A stretch of 64,000 bases of DNA from Puniceicoccaceae bacterium (lineage in GTDB: Bacteria > Verrucomicrobiota > Verrucomicrobiia > Opitutales > JAFGAQ01), in contig JANQOQ010000008.1 of the NCBI GenBank assembly GCA_028285755.1, positions 1-64,000 on the forward strand. The letters run 5' to 3'. A model generated the notes under the pieces. That model was given only the letters and a program-made list of their open reading frames with translations, did not search any database and was not told the origin of the DNA. Positions 28,187 through 37,685 of the stretch are shown here, one piece after another; position 1 is the stretch's first letter, and each line of letters begins with the position of its first letter. The translations under genes and the position numbers were made by a program.

Positions 28187-29145
28187 TGCTCTAGAAAAAT
28201 TTTGATTCCGGAAACAATGGCCTTCGCCAACGTTTCTAGATAATGATCGTCCTTAAATTTTTTTGCAGATTCTGAGTGACTTAAAAACCCCAGCTCCAAT
28301 AAGGCTGCCGGCGATTCAATATTTTTGATTACCCCGAAGCGGGCGCGTTTTACCCCTCTGTCCCGTTCACTCGTAGCAAGAATAAGCTGCTTCTGTATCG
28401 AGTAAGCCAACAGGGTATTGGATTTATCATAGTGCATATTACGTGTGAATTCGGTATCCGTAGTTTCCAACTGAGTCCTGCCGGTTGACGGTTGATTCAT
28501 AAACGTGGTTGCAAAGCTTTCTATACCTGCTGCTTCAATATTAGTCGCTGCGTTAAAATGGATACTTAAGAAGAGTAATGGCTTAAAACTGTTTGCGAGC
28601 TCGGTGCGCTCCGTCAGAGTGAGAAATGTGTCATCCTCCCGGGTGAGTTGAACTGCATAGCCAGCATCCAATAGTCGCTTCTTTAGTTTATTGACCATCG
28701 TGAGAGTCAGTTTTTTTTCCTCAAGCTGTAGGGATTCATTGGTAGCTCCAGGATCCCCTCCCCCATGGCCGGCATCCAAAACAATCGTCTTCCGGGATGC
28801 CTCAGCCCGGGACCCTTGATGCGGAAAGATTAGGGGTTTTAGAAGGAGGTTTGTGTCTACGTTGTTTAAATAGAGTTCTCCATTGATAAGCTGTATTGGA
28901 TATCCAAGGTGCAATGGAGTACCCGAAGCTTCAATGGTGCGACCACCCACGCGTAACGTGAAATCCAAACCATTTGTAATAAATGAAATCTGGGATCCAC
29001 TCGTATCGATGTTTGTAACTCCCCAATTATCAAGGCTTTGAGATAAATTTTGAAGATGTGAAGTTACAAATTCTTCAGCGGGCTTTGCTGAAGTACCCAG
29101 TACAGCATAGCTGAGTATACAAAATGAAAAAAGGAGCTTCCTCAT
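28183..29145 (-). CDS. N-acetylmuramoyl-L-alanine amidase (Amidase_3)
   Basis: A 320-residue secreted zinc amidase that cuts the bond between N-acetylmuramic acid and L-alanine in peptidoglycan, used in cell separation and wall turnover. It has a signal peptide (LLFSFCILSYAVLGTSA), an N-terminal domain of about 100 residues and the Amidase_3 domain with zinc ligands in VLDAGHGGGDPGA, LEEKKLTL and SIHFNA, and the catalytic Glu in ALLELGFLSH. It lies between infC and crcB on the minus strand. Confidence 0.93.
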   Translation of the reverse strand: MRKLLFSFCILSYAVLGTSAKPAEEFVTSHLQNLSQSLDNWGVTNIDTSGSQISFITNGLDFTLRVGGRTIEASGTPLHLGYPIQLINGELYLNNVDTNLLLKPLIFPHQGSRAEASRKTIVLDAGHGGGDPGATNESLQLEEKKLTLTMVNKLKKRLLDAGYAVQLTREDDTFLTLTERTELANSFKPLLFLSIHFNAATNIEAAGIESFATTFMNQPSTGRTQLETTDTEFTRNMHYDKSNTLLAYSIQKQLILATSERDRGVKRARFGVIKNIESPAALLELGFLSHSESAKKFKDDHYLETLAKAIVSGIKIFLEQ

Positions 29146-29169
29146 CTGGTAAGTAAACCTGGGTAAGGA

Positions 29170-29802
29170 TTACTCCTCTTCGGAATCGTCAGCTTCGTCC
29201 TCTTCGATATCGTCTGTCTTATATTTTCTGACGCGTTTATTTGCAGGTAATGGAGACATCGAAACGGTGACATTTCTGCCAACTTGCTTCGGATCTGCAT
29301 CCTCTGTTCCGATATGGCTTAAATCTTCGATCGCTCGTTTGACCATATCAAATCCAAGATTCGTGTGCTCCATTTCACGCCCGCGGAACTGCAATGAAAT
29401 TTTCAGCTTATTACCTTTATCGAGAAAGTCCTCAGCTCTGCGGATCTTCGTCATATAGTCGTGCGTATCGATGGATACACGCAGCTTGATTTCCTTCAAC
29501 TTTTGAGATCCGGATGTGGACTTACTTTCCTTTTTCTTTTTGCTTTGTTCGTACTTGTATTTACCAAAATCAAGTATACGGCATACGGGCGGATTCGCCG
29601 TAGGTGAAATCTCAATAAGATCCAGGCCTAATCGCTTAGCGATGACCAGAGCATCCTGTGGGCTCATGATACCCAGCTGCTTTCCTTCAGGATCGATTAC
29701 TCGTATTTTTTCGGAGCGTATTCGCTCGTTCTTGCGGACGTAGTTATTATTCCCCCTTCTTTGCCAGGGTTTTTTACCACCAGGTTTCGGTTGTCGAGGC
29801 AT
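29170..29802 (-). CDS. infC: Translation initiation factor IF-3
   Basis: A 210-residue IF-3, which keeps the 30S subunit free and checks the start codon. The N-terminal domain (KNERIRSEKIRVIDPEGKQL) and linker are followed by the C-terminal domain (EIKLRVSIDTHDYMTKIRRA, LQFRGREMEH). A basic N-terminal extension (RQPKPGGKKPWQRRGN) and an acidic end (DDIEEDEADDSEEE) are present. Unlike the common infC-rpmI-rplT order, the next gene is a cell-wall amidase 24 bases on. Confidence 0.96.
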   Translation of the reverse strand: MPRQPKPGGKKPWQRRGNNNYVRKNERIRSEKIRVIDPEGKQLGIMSPQDALVIAKRLGLDLIEISPTANPPVCRILDFGKYKYEQSKKKKESKSTSGSQKLKEIKLRVSIDTHDYMTKIRRAEDFLDKGNKLKISLQFRGREMEHTNLGFDMVKRAIEDLSHIGTEDADPKQVGRNVTVSMSPLPANKRVRKYKTDDIEEDEADDSEEE

Positions 29803-29913
29803 TCAGTTGTTTAAGATCTTATCTGTGTTTGATTAATTTAATAAAATAAGGCGGAGCAGGTTTACCCTACTACGCCCTACATAATAAAATGAATTGTCCT
29901 TCAAAATCAATAA

Positions 29914-31452
29914 TTAAGGAGAAACAGGATCATCTCCGGGAACCTGATTTTGAATTATATTACCTGGATTACCTGGAGTGGTAAGCGCCGTAGGTAACTG
30001 CGGCCCAGCGGGTCCTGCCAGGGTGCGGTCAATAAAATCATAGTCTGCCGGGAATACGGCCGATTCGGTGATGTGCGTAAAAGTGGGGGGCGTCTGAAAT
30101 TCGAAGGGCTCCCCTTCTGCAGCATATTCGAGGAATGTGCTCGTGTTATTGATAAAGCTCAATGCAGATGCCGTTACCACAGTGTTGTTTACATTGATGT
30201 CCTGTTGAGTCGATTGATTTTGAGTAACCGTTTGGAATGCAGATTCATCAATGATCAGGAATTCAACGGAAACCAGACTGTTTGACGGGAAGTTACTGCG
30301 GTCGAGCGGACTGATGACTTCAAAATTATCACTCGGTGGCACATTCGTTGTATTCACGATGGCTTTGCCGGATTCGACGCGAATCACAATGTTTGTTTGA
30401 GTAGACTGCACACCCTCATTGAGAATCGGTTGGCTGGATACCGAATCGATTACGATATTCGAATTGGGCTCCACTTCCATGGTTGCTCCATTGGGGAAAA
30501 CCGCAGTCGCGGTGGAATCTCCACCAGTGCGAATGATCGAACCTTCGGGAATAGTGGTACCAGGTTGAAGGTCTCCGATCTCACCCGTCTCAATGTTAAA
30601 GTAAGACGCATTGTCGCCAGCAGCGGTAATCAAAATATATCCATTGCCTGCAGTTTGGCCATTTAAGACATTATCCGCAACGCCTCCCAGCTGATCGATC
30701 AGGCAGGTATCATAGGCAACCACTCCATACACCGCATCATTGCAATCGTCCAGACTGGCACGGGGAGCAAGGATCACTGCACTGTTCTCGGTATTCAGGG
30801 TGCGGCTGCTTTGGCTGCCAAAACTATCGTAGTATGCGTAGGAAACCGAGCTGGTGTTGTTCGTGAAATCAGAAGCAACCGTGGAGTTCACCTCAAGCGG
30901 CATAACCCCTAGATTAATCGTGCGATTCACTTTTTGATCATTGGTGGGTGTGTTGCCGTAGGATGCAAAAAACTTGGTGAAGTCAGGGCGGATCTCTGAA
31001 ACATCAGTTTTTAGCAGAAAGTCACCGCCGGTTTTTTCCGTGGCGTTCATGATCACATCACCGCACTCAAGTTGAAGGCTGAGCCCCTCACTCATGCCGG
31101 ATCGGCGTAGGCTGTTATTGCGCAAGTCGAACCGGTCGTCACTGCGCCCAAAGCCACCCGCCTCCTGGAAGGATTCGATCTTTAAACGGGTGTTCGGCGA
31201 AATACGGCCGACGACTCCATTTGAAAATTCAATATCTACATAAGCCTCACCATCAGTGACAATGGTGAACCCCTCTGTGAGTGAAGTCTCTTCAGTGATT
31301 TCTTCACGGGCCCCTGTGTTATCATTGACGGCATAAACATCCCCATAAATGTTTTTAAAGGTTACCGTCCCGGGGTTCAGATTTTGTGAAACCGCAGTGG
31401 TTAGTAGCGATACAGCAAGTCCTAGAAAAGCGAGAATTTGAAACGTTTTCAT
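29914..31452 (-). CDS. Exported FecR-domain protein
   Basis: A 512-residue exported protein with a signal peptide (FQILAFLGLAVSLLTTAVS) and two FecR-like sections: the first near residues 27-90 (YGDVYAVNDNTGAREEI, VDIEFSNGVVGRISPNTRL), the second near 285-360 (LQPGTTIPEGSIIRTGG, AVFPNGATMEVEPNS). No sigma/FecI partner or TonB receptor is nearby, so it is not a classical iron regulator; such standalone FecR proteins are common in Verrucomicrobiota. The C-terminal 100 residues are low-complexity and Pro-rich at the end. Confidence 0.8.
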   Translation of the reverse strand: MKTFQILAFLGLAVSLLTTAVSQNLNPGTVTFKNIYGDVYAVNDNTGAREEITEETSLTEGFTIVTDGEAYVDIEFSNGVVGRISPNTRLKIESFQEAGGFGRSDDRFDLRNNSLRRSGMSEGLSLQLECGDVIMNATEKTGGDFLLKTDVSEIRPDFTKFFASYGNTPTNDQKVNRTINLGVMPLEVNSTVASDFTNNTSSVSYAYYDSFGSQSSRTLNTENSAVILAPRASLDDCNDAVYGVVAYDTCLIDQLGGVADNVLNGQTAGNGYILITAAGDNASYFNIETGEIGDLQPGTTIPEGSIIRTGGDSTATAVFPNGATMEVEPNSNIVIDSVSSQPILNEGVQSTQTNIVIRVESGKAIVNTTNVPPSDNFEVISPLDRSNFPSNSLVSVEFLIIDESAFQTVTQNQSTQQDINVNNTVVTASALSFINNTSTFLEYAAEGEPFEFQTPPTFTHITESAVFPADYDFIDRTLAGPAGPQLPTALTTPGNPGNIIQNQVPGDDPVSP

Positions 31453-31644
31453 AATTTGTTAACGAAAATTGTGCGTGAGCATAATAAATCTAAGTCATTT
31501 GTCAATGAGGCTCTCGCCTGCATGTCAAACGCTTAGTTTGGATAACTAATCATTCCTTGTTAATATGTTTGCGTGTATTAATTTATATGAATGTGCTAAT
31601 AGTAAAACGGCAAAAAGGGGAATTGCTTTACTGATTTTTTACAT

Positions 31645-33519
31645 ATGTTTGCAAAGGTAAGAGGCAGTCTGGTCTTAGGGGTAATGGGTGTCCTCGTTTC
31701 ATTCCATATGCATGCACAGAGTTTCGAGGTAACTGCAAATTTCGAACCTGCAAACATTTCACTCGGGCGCGATGTAGAATACATCATTGAAATATCCAAG
31801 TCGGACCCTGATGATCCCAGTGCGCTGCCGGTTCCGGAACAGGCTCAACTTCCCCCCAGCCCCCATTTTTCAATGGGACGTTTTGAAACTACCCAGCTAA
31901 AAGTTTCCAGTGCCGAGGGAGACCAGCCCGTAGCAGTGCGTATGATATATGAAATTACTCCCAACCAGGTGGGTAGAATAATCATGCCCGCATTTTTCTA
32001 CACCTATGAAGGTCAGCAGCTAACGATTCCTCCTGCATTATTGAATGTGCGCTCACCCCAATTCGATATTCAGGATGAAAGCGTACAGTGGTTATCACTT
32101 AGACTGACTGGAATACCGGAAAATATTTGGGTAGGCCAACGTGTTAAGGCTGATTTGAATCTGCGTATACTGGCAGGGCTGGAAAGCGTGACTTATGGGC
32201 AGCCTGAGCTGATTGGGCACGAATTCTCACTGGATACGCTTTCCCCGGGTCCCACCCAGAAAATGGTGAGTGAAGGCCAATACCGCTACCGCGAATACAC
32301 CTGGCCGCTGACATTTACTCCACTGCTATCCGGTGATTTGGATATTGGCTTCAAAATAGCTGTAAACTTTACGGTGCCGAATGATCGTGTCCGTTTCTTA
32401 CAAGCACTGCGCGCAAGAGATTCCCGTGTGCTTGCAGAGCTATTGTTGGATTCATCGGAGGAATCGCTCACTGTTTTTAGTGATACTGCCGATATGGGAG
32501 TGGAAATGTTGCAGAACTACGAAGGCCAGGGTCAATACTTTGGAGCAATCGGTGACTTTGAAATGGATCTTCTGATAGAAGAGACTGAATGGGCAGTCGG
32601 TGAGCCAGCCAATGTTTCTCTGACTATTACCGGAACAGGCAATTGGGGAAAATTGGCTTCACCTGAACTTACCCTGAATGACCAATGGCGTGTCTTTCCC
32701 GCAAAGGATGAGTTTATCGACCAGGATCTATTGCGATATGATGGAAATCATACTTTCAATTATGTGGTTATTCCTTTGACAGATGATTTGGAGGCTTTTC
32801 CCACTCAGCATTGGGTTCACTTTAATACCGGTCAGGGTGAATACACGGGTTATATCGCAGAACCTCTGGAAATAAGTGTATTAGAATCAGCAACTCCCGT
32901 TGCCCAGACGACTAGTGCCCCCCAGAGCATTCCCACCGTTGATCCGCAAACTGCCATCGTCAGATCGAATGCGGTCGAGTCGGATCTGCGTATCCTATGG
33001 AATACCGGTCATACTTTGAATCTTAACACACCGCTGTTGCTTCGACCCAATATAATTACCCTCAACATTCTGGGGATAATTATATTTAGTGTTCTTGTTT
33101 TTATGAGGATACGCAAAAATCACGCGATGAATAACCCCGCTTATGCTCGCGAAGTGGAGATACGCCGATGGCTCTCCCGTTTCCTAAGTCGCGCAAAACG
33201 GGCAATGAAGGATCAGGATGAAGATGCGTTCTTTGAGTCAGCATTTCTGAGTCTATGTGCGGCCACAGGCTTAAGCCACAATCATCATGTCGAGTCATCC
33301 ACAGTGGAGGATATACGCCAGATCATGGATAGTCTTCCGCTGAATGAAAGTCGTAAGCAGATCATTACCATGTATTTAGACAAATATGAGCTGAAGAAGT
33401 TCTCAGGTCTCCGCGGTGAAGTTCTGGCCCTGGAGTCAGAGTACGCCCGGCTCGCGGTGATTTCAAAGCGCATCTATAACCTCATTCGCAAAGAAACGAA
33501 AAGGCGGGCCCATGCATAA
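31645..33519 (+). CDS. BatD-like exported protein
   Basis: A 624-residue protein resembling BatD of the Bacteroides aerotolerance locus. It has a signal peptide (LVLGVMGVLVSFHMHAQS), repeated beta-rich domains (for example EVTANFEPANISLGRDVEYI and MIYEITPNQVGRIIMPAFFY) and a single membrane segment near residues 470-488 (ITLNILGIIIFSVLVFM), followed by a cytoplasmic part of about 130 residues. It overlaps the next gene by 8 bases. BatA, BatB and MoxR partners are not adjacent: upstream is the divergent FecR gene. Role in envelope stress is inferred from the family. Confidence 0.7.
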   Translation: MFAKVRGSLVLGVMGVLVSFHMHAQSFEVTANFEPANISLGRDVEYIIEISKSDPDDPSALPVPEQAQLPPSPHFSMGRFETTQLKVSSAEGDQPVAVRMIYEITPNQVGRIIMPAFFYTYEGQQLTIPPALLNVRSPQFDIQDESVQWLSLRLTGIPENIWVGQRVKADLNLRILAGLESVTYGQPELIGHEFSLDTLSPGPTQKMVSEGQYRYREYTWPLTFTPLLSGDLDIGFKIAVNFTVPNDRVRFLQALRARDSRVLAELLLDSSEESLTVFSDTADMGVEMLQNYEGQGQYFGAIGDFEMDLLIEETEWAVGEPANVSLTITGTGNWGKLASPELTLNDQWRVFPAKDEFIDQDLLRYDGNHTFNYVVIPLTDDLEAFPTQHWVHFNTGQGEYTGYIAEPLEISVLESATPVAQTTSAPQSIPTVDPQTAIVRSNAVESDLRILWNTGHTLNLNTPLLLRPNIITLNILGIIIFSVLVFMRIRKNHAMNNPAYAREVEIRRWLSRFLSRAKRAMKDQDEDAFFESAFLSLCAATGLSHNHHVESSTVEDIRQIMDSLPLNESRKQIITMYLDKYELKKFSGLRGEVLALESEYARLAVISKRIYNLIRKETKRRAHA

Positions 33520-34267
33520 TATCAGTTTTACCATCAGGTGGGTGAGCTCCAGCATAGGCTTGCTGTTTGTAGCAGCTTTCGCTTGTGCCCAGTGGACTGA
33601 TGAAAGTAATGCCCTGTTTCAAAGTGGCAATCAGGCAACCGTACGTGAAGATTTTGAGCAGGCGATTGATTATTATCAGCAGGCAGCAGAACAGGTGACC
33701 AGCAGCTCCATTTTTCACAATCTGGGAGTGGCCCACTATAAGCTCAATGATGTGGGCAAAAGCGTCTACTATCTTGAGCATGCCAAATTGCTGGATTTCT
33801 GGGGCACTGATACTCAAAATGTTTTGAACTATATAAGAGAAGAGCAGCAGCTCAGATACCTTGATTTACGCTTGCTTGAAAGGCTCGGTGGAGCGATCCC
33901 GAAGCTTTATTGGGCGGTTCTCTTTACGATCACCTTTTGGGCTGCGTTATTCATGTGGATATACCTCTACCTGTTGGGTAACCGTAAGGCCGTCTATCGG
34001 GATGTTGCCTCAATTATCACCGCCGTATTCCTGTTTGCAGGGGTCGCCTATTATGGTGCCCGGCAGTTAGAGGATATTGGGGTGTTGATTCCCAACGAAA
34101 CGCCCCTGCATGTAGCACCTTCTTCAGACAGTGAGGTGTTTATTAGCTTAAGGGGGGGTGAGCTCTCCCGATTGGTGAAATCGTTTAATGAGTATATTTT
34201 TATTGAAACCCCGGAAGGCATTCGGGGCTGGGTCGCACAAGAGCATTTTTGGCTTATCAAACGATGA
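33512..34267 (+). CDS. BatE-like TPR and SH3 membrane protein
   Basis: A 251-residue protein with a signal-like start, TPR repeats (FEQAIDYYQQAAEQV, FHNLGVAHYKLNDVGKSVYY, about 45-105), two membrane segments (YWAVLFTITFWAALFMWIYLYLL near 133-155 and IITAVFLFAGVAYYG near 170) and an SH3-like C-terminal domain (LRGGELSRLVKSFNEY, about 190-250). The plan matches BatE-type partners of BatD. It overlaps the BatD-like gene by 8 bases, and its end overlaps the convergent glycosyltransferase by 11 bases. Confidence 0.7.
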   Translation: MHNISFTIRWVSSSIGLLFVAAFACAQWTDESNALFQSGNQATVREDFEQAIDYYQQAAEQVTSSSIFHNLGVAHYKLNDVGKSVYYLEHAKLLDFWGTDTQNVLNYIREEQQLRYLDLRLLERLGGAIPKLYWAVLFTITFWAALFMWIYLYLLGNRKAVYRDVASIITAVFLFAGVAYYGARQLEDIGVLIPNETPLHVAPSSDSEVFISLRGGELSRLVKSFNEYIFIETPEGIRGWVAQEHFWLIKR

Positions 34268-35525
34268 CAGCCCGTTGTTGAGAGCGATCTACAAAATTTT
34301 CGAGCGTGATTGCTGCCTGAGCAGCTCCGTTTTCTTCCTTGAGTATGGCGGCGACAGCCCGGGCACGGGATTGCATCTCTTCGGAATTTTCGATCTGTTT
34401 CACGCGGGTTGGTAATCGCTCAGGCCAGAAACGTCTTCGCAATCGTTTACCCACCTCTATCCGTCGAATTTCACGTGCCCAGAAAAATTGGTCCCCAATG
34501 TGTGGAATGATGATCTGCGGTATGCCCGCGTGCAGGGCACTGCTGGTTGTGCCGGCACCCCCATGATGGATCATCATGCTTGCATACTGTAGCAGGTCAT
34601 CATGGGACATACTGCCGATCAGGCAAATATTCTCGTAGCTATCGGGTACTTCGATATCCAGCCAGCCCCGCTGTATGATAATCTTCTTATCTCTGGGCCA
34701 GTTTTCTAGGAAGCGATTGATAAACTCTTCTTTCCTGCGAAAGGTGACACTGCCAAAGGTTAATACCGGCACTTTATCTCCTCCGCAAAAGGAGATTACC
34801 CTTTCAAGCATGTCGGTGCGCGAGCTGGACTGCCACCTGAGGTAACCCACGTATTTGAAGATTTCGGGGTAATGATTATTCCGCTCAAATATGGCCTTTG
34901 AAACCGAAATCATTGCCAACTCTGCAGGTTGTTTCACCCAATCCTTCACCTTGGGCATTCCAATTTTAATCAGCTCCTTGCCGACCACGCGATTGACTGC
35001 ACGATCGACTACCCGATTCGCTACGGTCCAGTTCAGTTTGCTCCAATAACGACGGATAGTGCCCTCGGGTACCGGTATCTTGACCAGTGGGTGAGGGGGC
35101 ATTTCTTCGGAGGGTACCACATTATGGCTAAATGTAAGGATTGCGAAGGGCTTATTCAGGCGATCAGCCAAGATGCGGTAATGCGGAAAAATATACGAGG
35201 ATACAATCACATCGGCATGCTCGATCTCATGAACCAGGATTTCGGTAATTTCATCTATAAAGGGCAGTGAATGACGGTAGACGATCTGTAGGGTTTCGAT
35301 ATTGGTGCGCGCTTTGGTGAGTTCACGCATAGCGTCTGCAAATTTATCCTGATCCCAATTGGGCGGTAGATAAACATATCGCAGCCCGGCCCGTATGATC
35401 TCGGGCTCGTACAAAGGGGCGGTTGCAAAAGTCACTGTATGCCCACGCTTGATCAGCTCTACCCCCAATGCGATGACTGGATAGATATCACCGGTGGATC
35501 CGTGGGATGTGAGTAGGACTTTCAT
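34257..35525 (-). CDS. UGT-type glycosyltransferase (GT1 family)
   Basis: A 422-residue glycosyltransferase of the macrolide/UDP-glucosyltransferase type. The N-terminal acceptor domain opens with VLLTSHGSTGDIYPVIALG, and the C-terminal donor-binding domain has the UGT-like signature MIHHGGAGTTSSALHAGIPQ with DQFFWA. Acceptor (sterol, lipid, polyketide or other) cannot be told. It is a single gene flanked by convergent and divergent neighbours. Confidence 0.85.
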   Translation of the reverse strand: MKVLLTSHGSTGDIYPVIALGVELIKRGHTVTFATAPLYEPEIIRAGLRYVYLPPNWDQDKFADAMRELTKARTNIETLQIVYRHSLPFIDEITEILVHEIEHADVIVSSYIFPHYRILADRLNKPFAILTFSHNVVPSEEMPPHPLVKIPVPEGTIRRYWSKLNWTVANRVVDRAVNRVVGKELIKIGMPKVKDWVKQPAELAMISVSKAIFERNNHYPEIFKYVGYLRWQSSSRTDMLERVISFCGGDKVPVLTFGSVTFRRKEEFINRFLENWPRDKKIIIQRGWLDIEVPDSYENICLIGSMSHDDLLQYASMMIHHGGAGTTSSALHAGIPQIIIPHIGDQFFWAREIRRIEVGKRLRRRFWPERLPTRVKQIENSEEMQSRARAVAAILKEENGAAQAAITLENFVDRSQQRAVIV

Positions 35526-35637
35526 CTAAACCCGGTATCATGGCAAAATTAGCCAACCATTTCAACTTATATCGCAATATCCTATTTTTCGTGAAAATGG
35601 TTTTGCACTCTGATTCTGATGCTCTAAACGAGTTAAC

Positions 35638-36552
35638 ATGGATATATCACTCGTTGTACTCGCAGCCGGCTTGGGAAGCCGATATGGAGGCTTGAAGCAG
35701 TTGGAAGGGTTTGGCCCCAATGGTGAAACGATACTCGAATATAGCATCTACGATGCATTTCAGGCGGGTATAAATGAGGTGGTGTTTATCATCCGCAAGT
35801 CCATAGAAGCGGACTTAAAAGAGAAGATCATCTCAAGACTGCCTTCCCACATTCAGTACAAAATCGTTTACCAGGAGCTGGATGCTTTACCGGAACCCTA
35901 TAAATGCCCGGTCGAACGTCAGAAACCCTGGGGCACAGGGCATGCCGTTTGGTGTGCGCGCAATGCAGTAACCACTCCTTTTGCCCTGGTAAATGGGGAC
36001 GATTTTTATGGAGCCCAGGGCTTTCAACAAATTGTTAAGGGTTTTGAAAATACGACTCTCGATTTCCAGAAAAATCACCACCATTGCATTATTAGCTACC
36101 CATTGGGGCAGACACTCTCCCCCCATGGGTCAGTTTCCCGCGGTTTATGTAAAATCAATGATGACGGATCGCTTTCAGGTATTGATGAAATCGTGAATAT
36201 TACTGAAAACGAAAATGGGGAATGGGTGGGCACTGACCCGGAGGGTAATCCACGCGTGGTGGGTGTCAGCGATCCGGTGTCGATGAATTTGTTTGGTTTC
36301 AGTCCCAAGCTCTTTGACCGTATTGACAGCCTTTTTCACGAATTCCTACAAAAGAACCTGATTAAACCCAAGGCTGAGTTTTATATACCCACCGTGGTGA
36401 ATGATGTAATCCGGTCAGGCACAGGTAAAATCCGTGTGGAAAAATCTCAGGATCAATGGTTTGGCGTTACCAACCCGGGAGACAAAGAACATGTCGGAAA
36501 TGGGATTCAACAATTGGTAAAATCCGGAAAATACCCGTCTCCCCTGTGGTAG
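35638..36552 (+). CDS. Sugar nucleotidyltransferase-like protein
   Basis: A 304-residue protein of the NTP-transferase fold, which joins a sugar phosphate to a nucleotide or a similar substrate. The start VVLAAGLGSRYGGLKQLEGF matches the nucleotide-binding motif; further landmarks are KPWGTGHAVWCA and VNGDDFYG with the metal-binding Asp. The substrate is unknown. The next gene, a HAD-type phosphatase, is convergent with a 1-base gap. Confidence 0.8.
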   Translation: MDISLVVLAAGLGSRYGGLKQLEGFGPNGETILEYSIYDAFQAGINEVVFIIRKSIEADLKEKIISRLPSHIQYKIVYQELDALPEPYKCPVERQKPWGTGHAVWCARNAVTTPFALVNGDDFYGAQGFQQIVKGFENTTLDFQKNHHHCIISYPLGQTLSPHGSVSRGLCKINDDGSLSGIDEIVNITENENGEWVGTDPEGNPRVVGVSDPVSMNLFGFSPKLFDRIDSLFHEFLQKNLIKPKAEFYIPTVVNDVIRSGTGKIRVEKSQDQWFGVTNPGDKEHVGNGIQQLVKSGKYPSPLW

Positions 36553-36553
36553 A

Positions 36554-37576
36554 TTAGGATTCGAGCAGATCCTGTTGCATCGGTCGCGGTGTTTCGGGGG
36601 TCTGCTCCGGATCATCATGTAGATGGCGGGGAGGTTTTGCCACGCGCAGGGCCAATGCCTGCTCACGCTCAAATACAATACGATCACAAATATCAAGGAC
36701 GTGCATTTTCAGCCACATGGCCGTGCTACTGCTGGATCGATAATCAGCAGGTCCATACGCATGAATACGTTTGTTTTGCAAAAGGTCGTCATTCTGGCGA
36801 AACTCCTTTTGATTTTCGGGATTGTATACCGCGTAGGTCTTTCCACCCCCCTTGTTAACCACGGAAAATACAGGGATGTCGCTCGGACCATCTGCAATAT
36901 AGATCATGTTGCGAATGGGGATTCGGCGATCGTTTTCAAGGATATTTGAATTTACGTCGATGGACGCATTCTTGTTCGTGCCTTTATTGATTTCAAAAAT
37001 GTAGCGCGTCTTGATGGTATTATCCACAATAGTACCAATCTGGCTGATCTCCGGTTCGGTATCTATGGAGAGCTCATTTTGCTCCAGAAAACCGGGTGGC
37101 ATGGGATTTTCCAGTAGTTCACAGCCAAAGGCATTTTCGATGTATTCATTGATTGAAGTGCCCCGGATGATTTCCGCCAGCCCAGTACTGATTACGTAAT
37201 GCTCCAGTTGGATATCAAATTTCTTATATTCGGACCTGCTGGCCACGAGATCCTTTAAGTACCCAAAGAGCGAGGGAAGCCCGGGGTAGAGTTTAACCCG
37301 TGGCCCAAAGGAGCGAAGCTTGGCATTGTTTAGCCCACTCAATCTACCTTCCTTGATGTATGTCAGTAGATGATTCAGGTAGATCGTATCGTGGGATACA
37401 TACTGCCCTCTTTCTCTGTAAACGGCGGGTAACGCATTTACCTCGCGCCAGAATTTGTCCTCATCGATATCGTAAGCCTCAAAAAGTGGGCTCTGCATAT
37501 AATCGGGAATGAGAGTTTTATCAAAGTCCCATATACAGGCGATTATATTCTGACTGTGGAGATTGGTTTGATTCAT
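36554..37576 (-). CDS. HAD-superfamily hydrolase
   Basis: A 340-residue phosphatase-like protein of the haloacid dehalogenase superfamily. Motif I is [12 protein letters not shown] (nucleophile and acid Asp, about residues 17-20), motif II is in [12 protein letters not shown] near 128 and motif III/IV in [14 protein letters not shown] near 225. Between them lies a large helical cap. The C-terminal 60 residues are charged and probably flexible. Substrate unknown; adjacent to a nucleotidyltransferase but on the opposite strand. Confidence 0.8.
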   Translation of the reverse strand: MNQTNLHSQNIIACIWDFDKTLIPDYMQSPLFEAYDIDEDKFWREVNALPAVYRERGQYVSHDTIYLNHLLTYIKEGRLSGLNNAKLRSFGPRVKLYPGLPSLFGYLKDLVASRSEYKKFDIQLEHYVISTGLAEIIRGTSINEYIENAFGCELLENPMPPGFLEQNELSIDTEPEISQIGTIVDNTIKTRYIFEINKGTNKNASIDVNSNILENDRRIPIRNMIYIADGPSDIPVFSVVNKGGGKTYAVYNPENQKEFRQNDDLLQNKRIHAYGPADYRSSSSTAMWLKMHVLDICDRIVFEREQALALRVAKPPRHLHDDPEQTPETPRPMQQDLLES

Positions 37577-37685
37577 ACCAGTTGACGAGCGAGCCCCTTC
37601 GGATTAAATGATTATTTACAGCCAAGTAAAAAACACTCACTCTCCATACTTTGCAATTGTAGAATTTAAAGAGCCGATAAGTTAA

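Noticed and set aside
28183-28230. Possible fluoride riboswitch ahead of crcB.
   Set aside because: The region is coding sequence of the amidase, which overlaps crcB; no riboswitch fold was visible.
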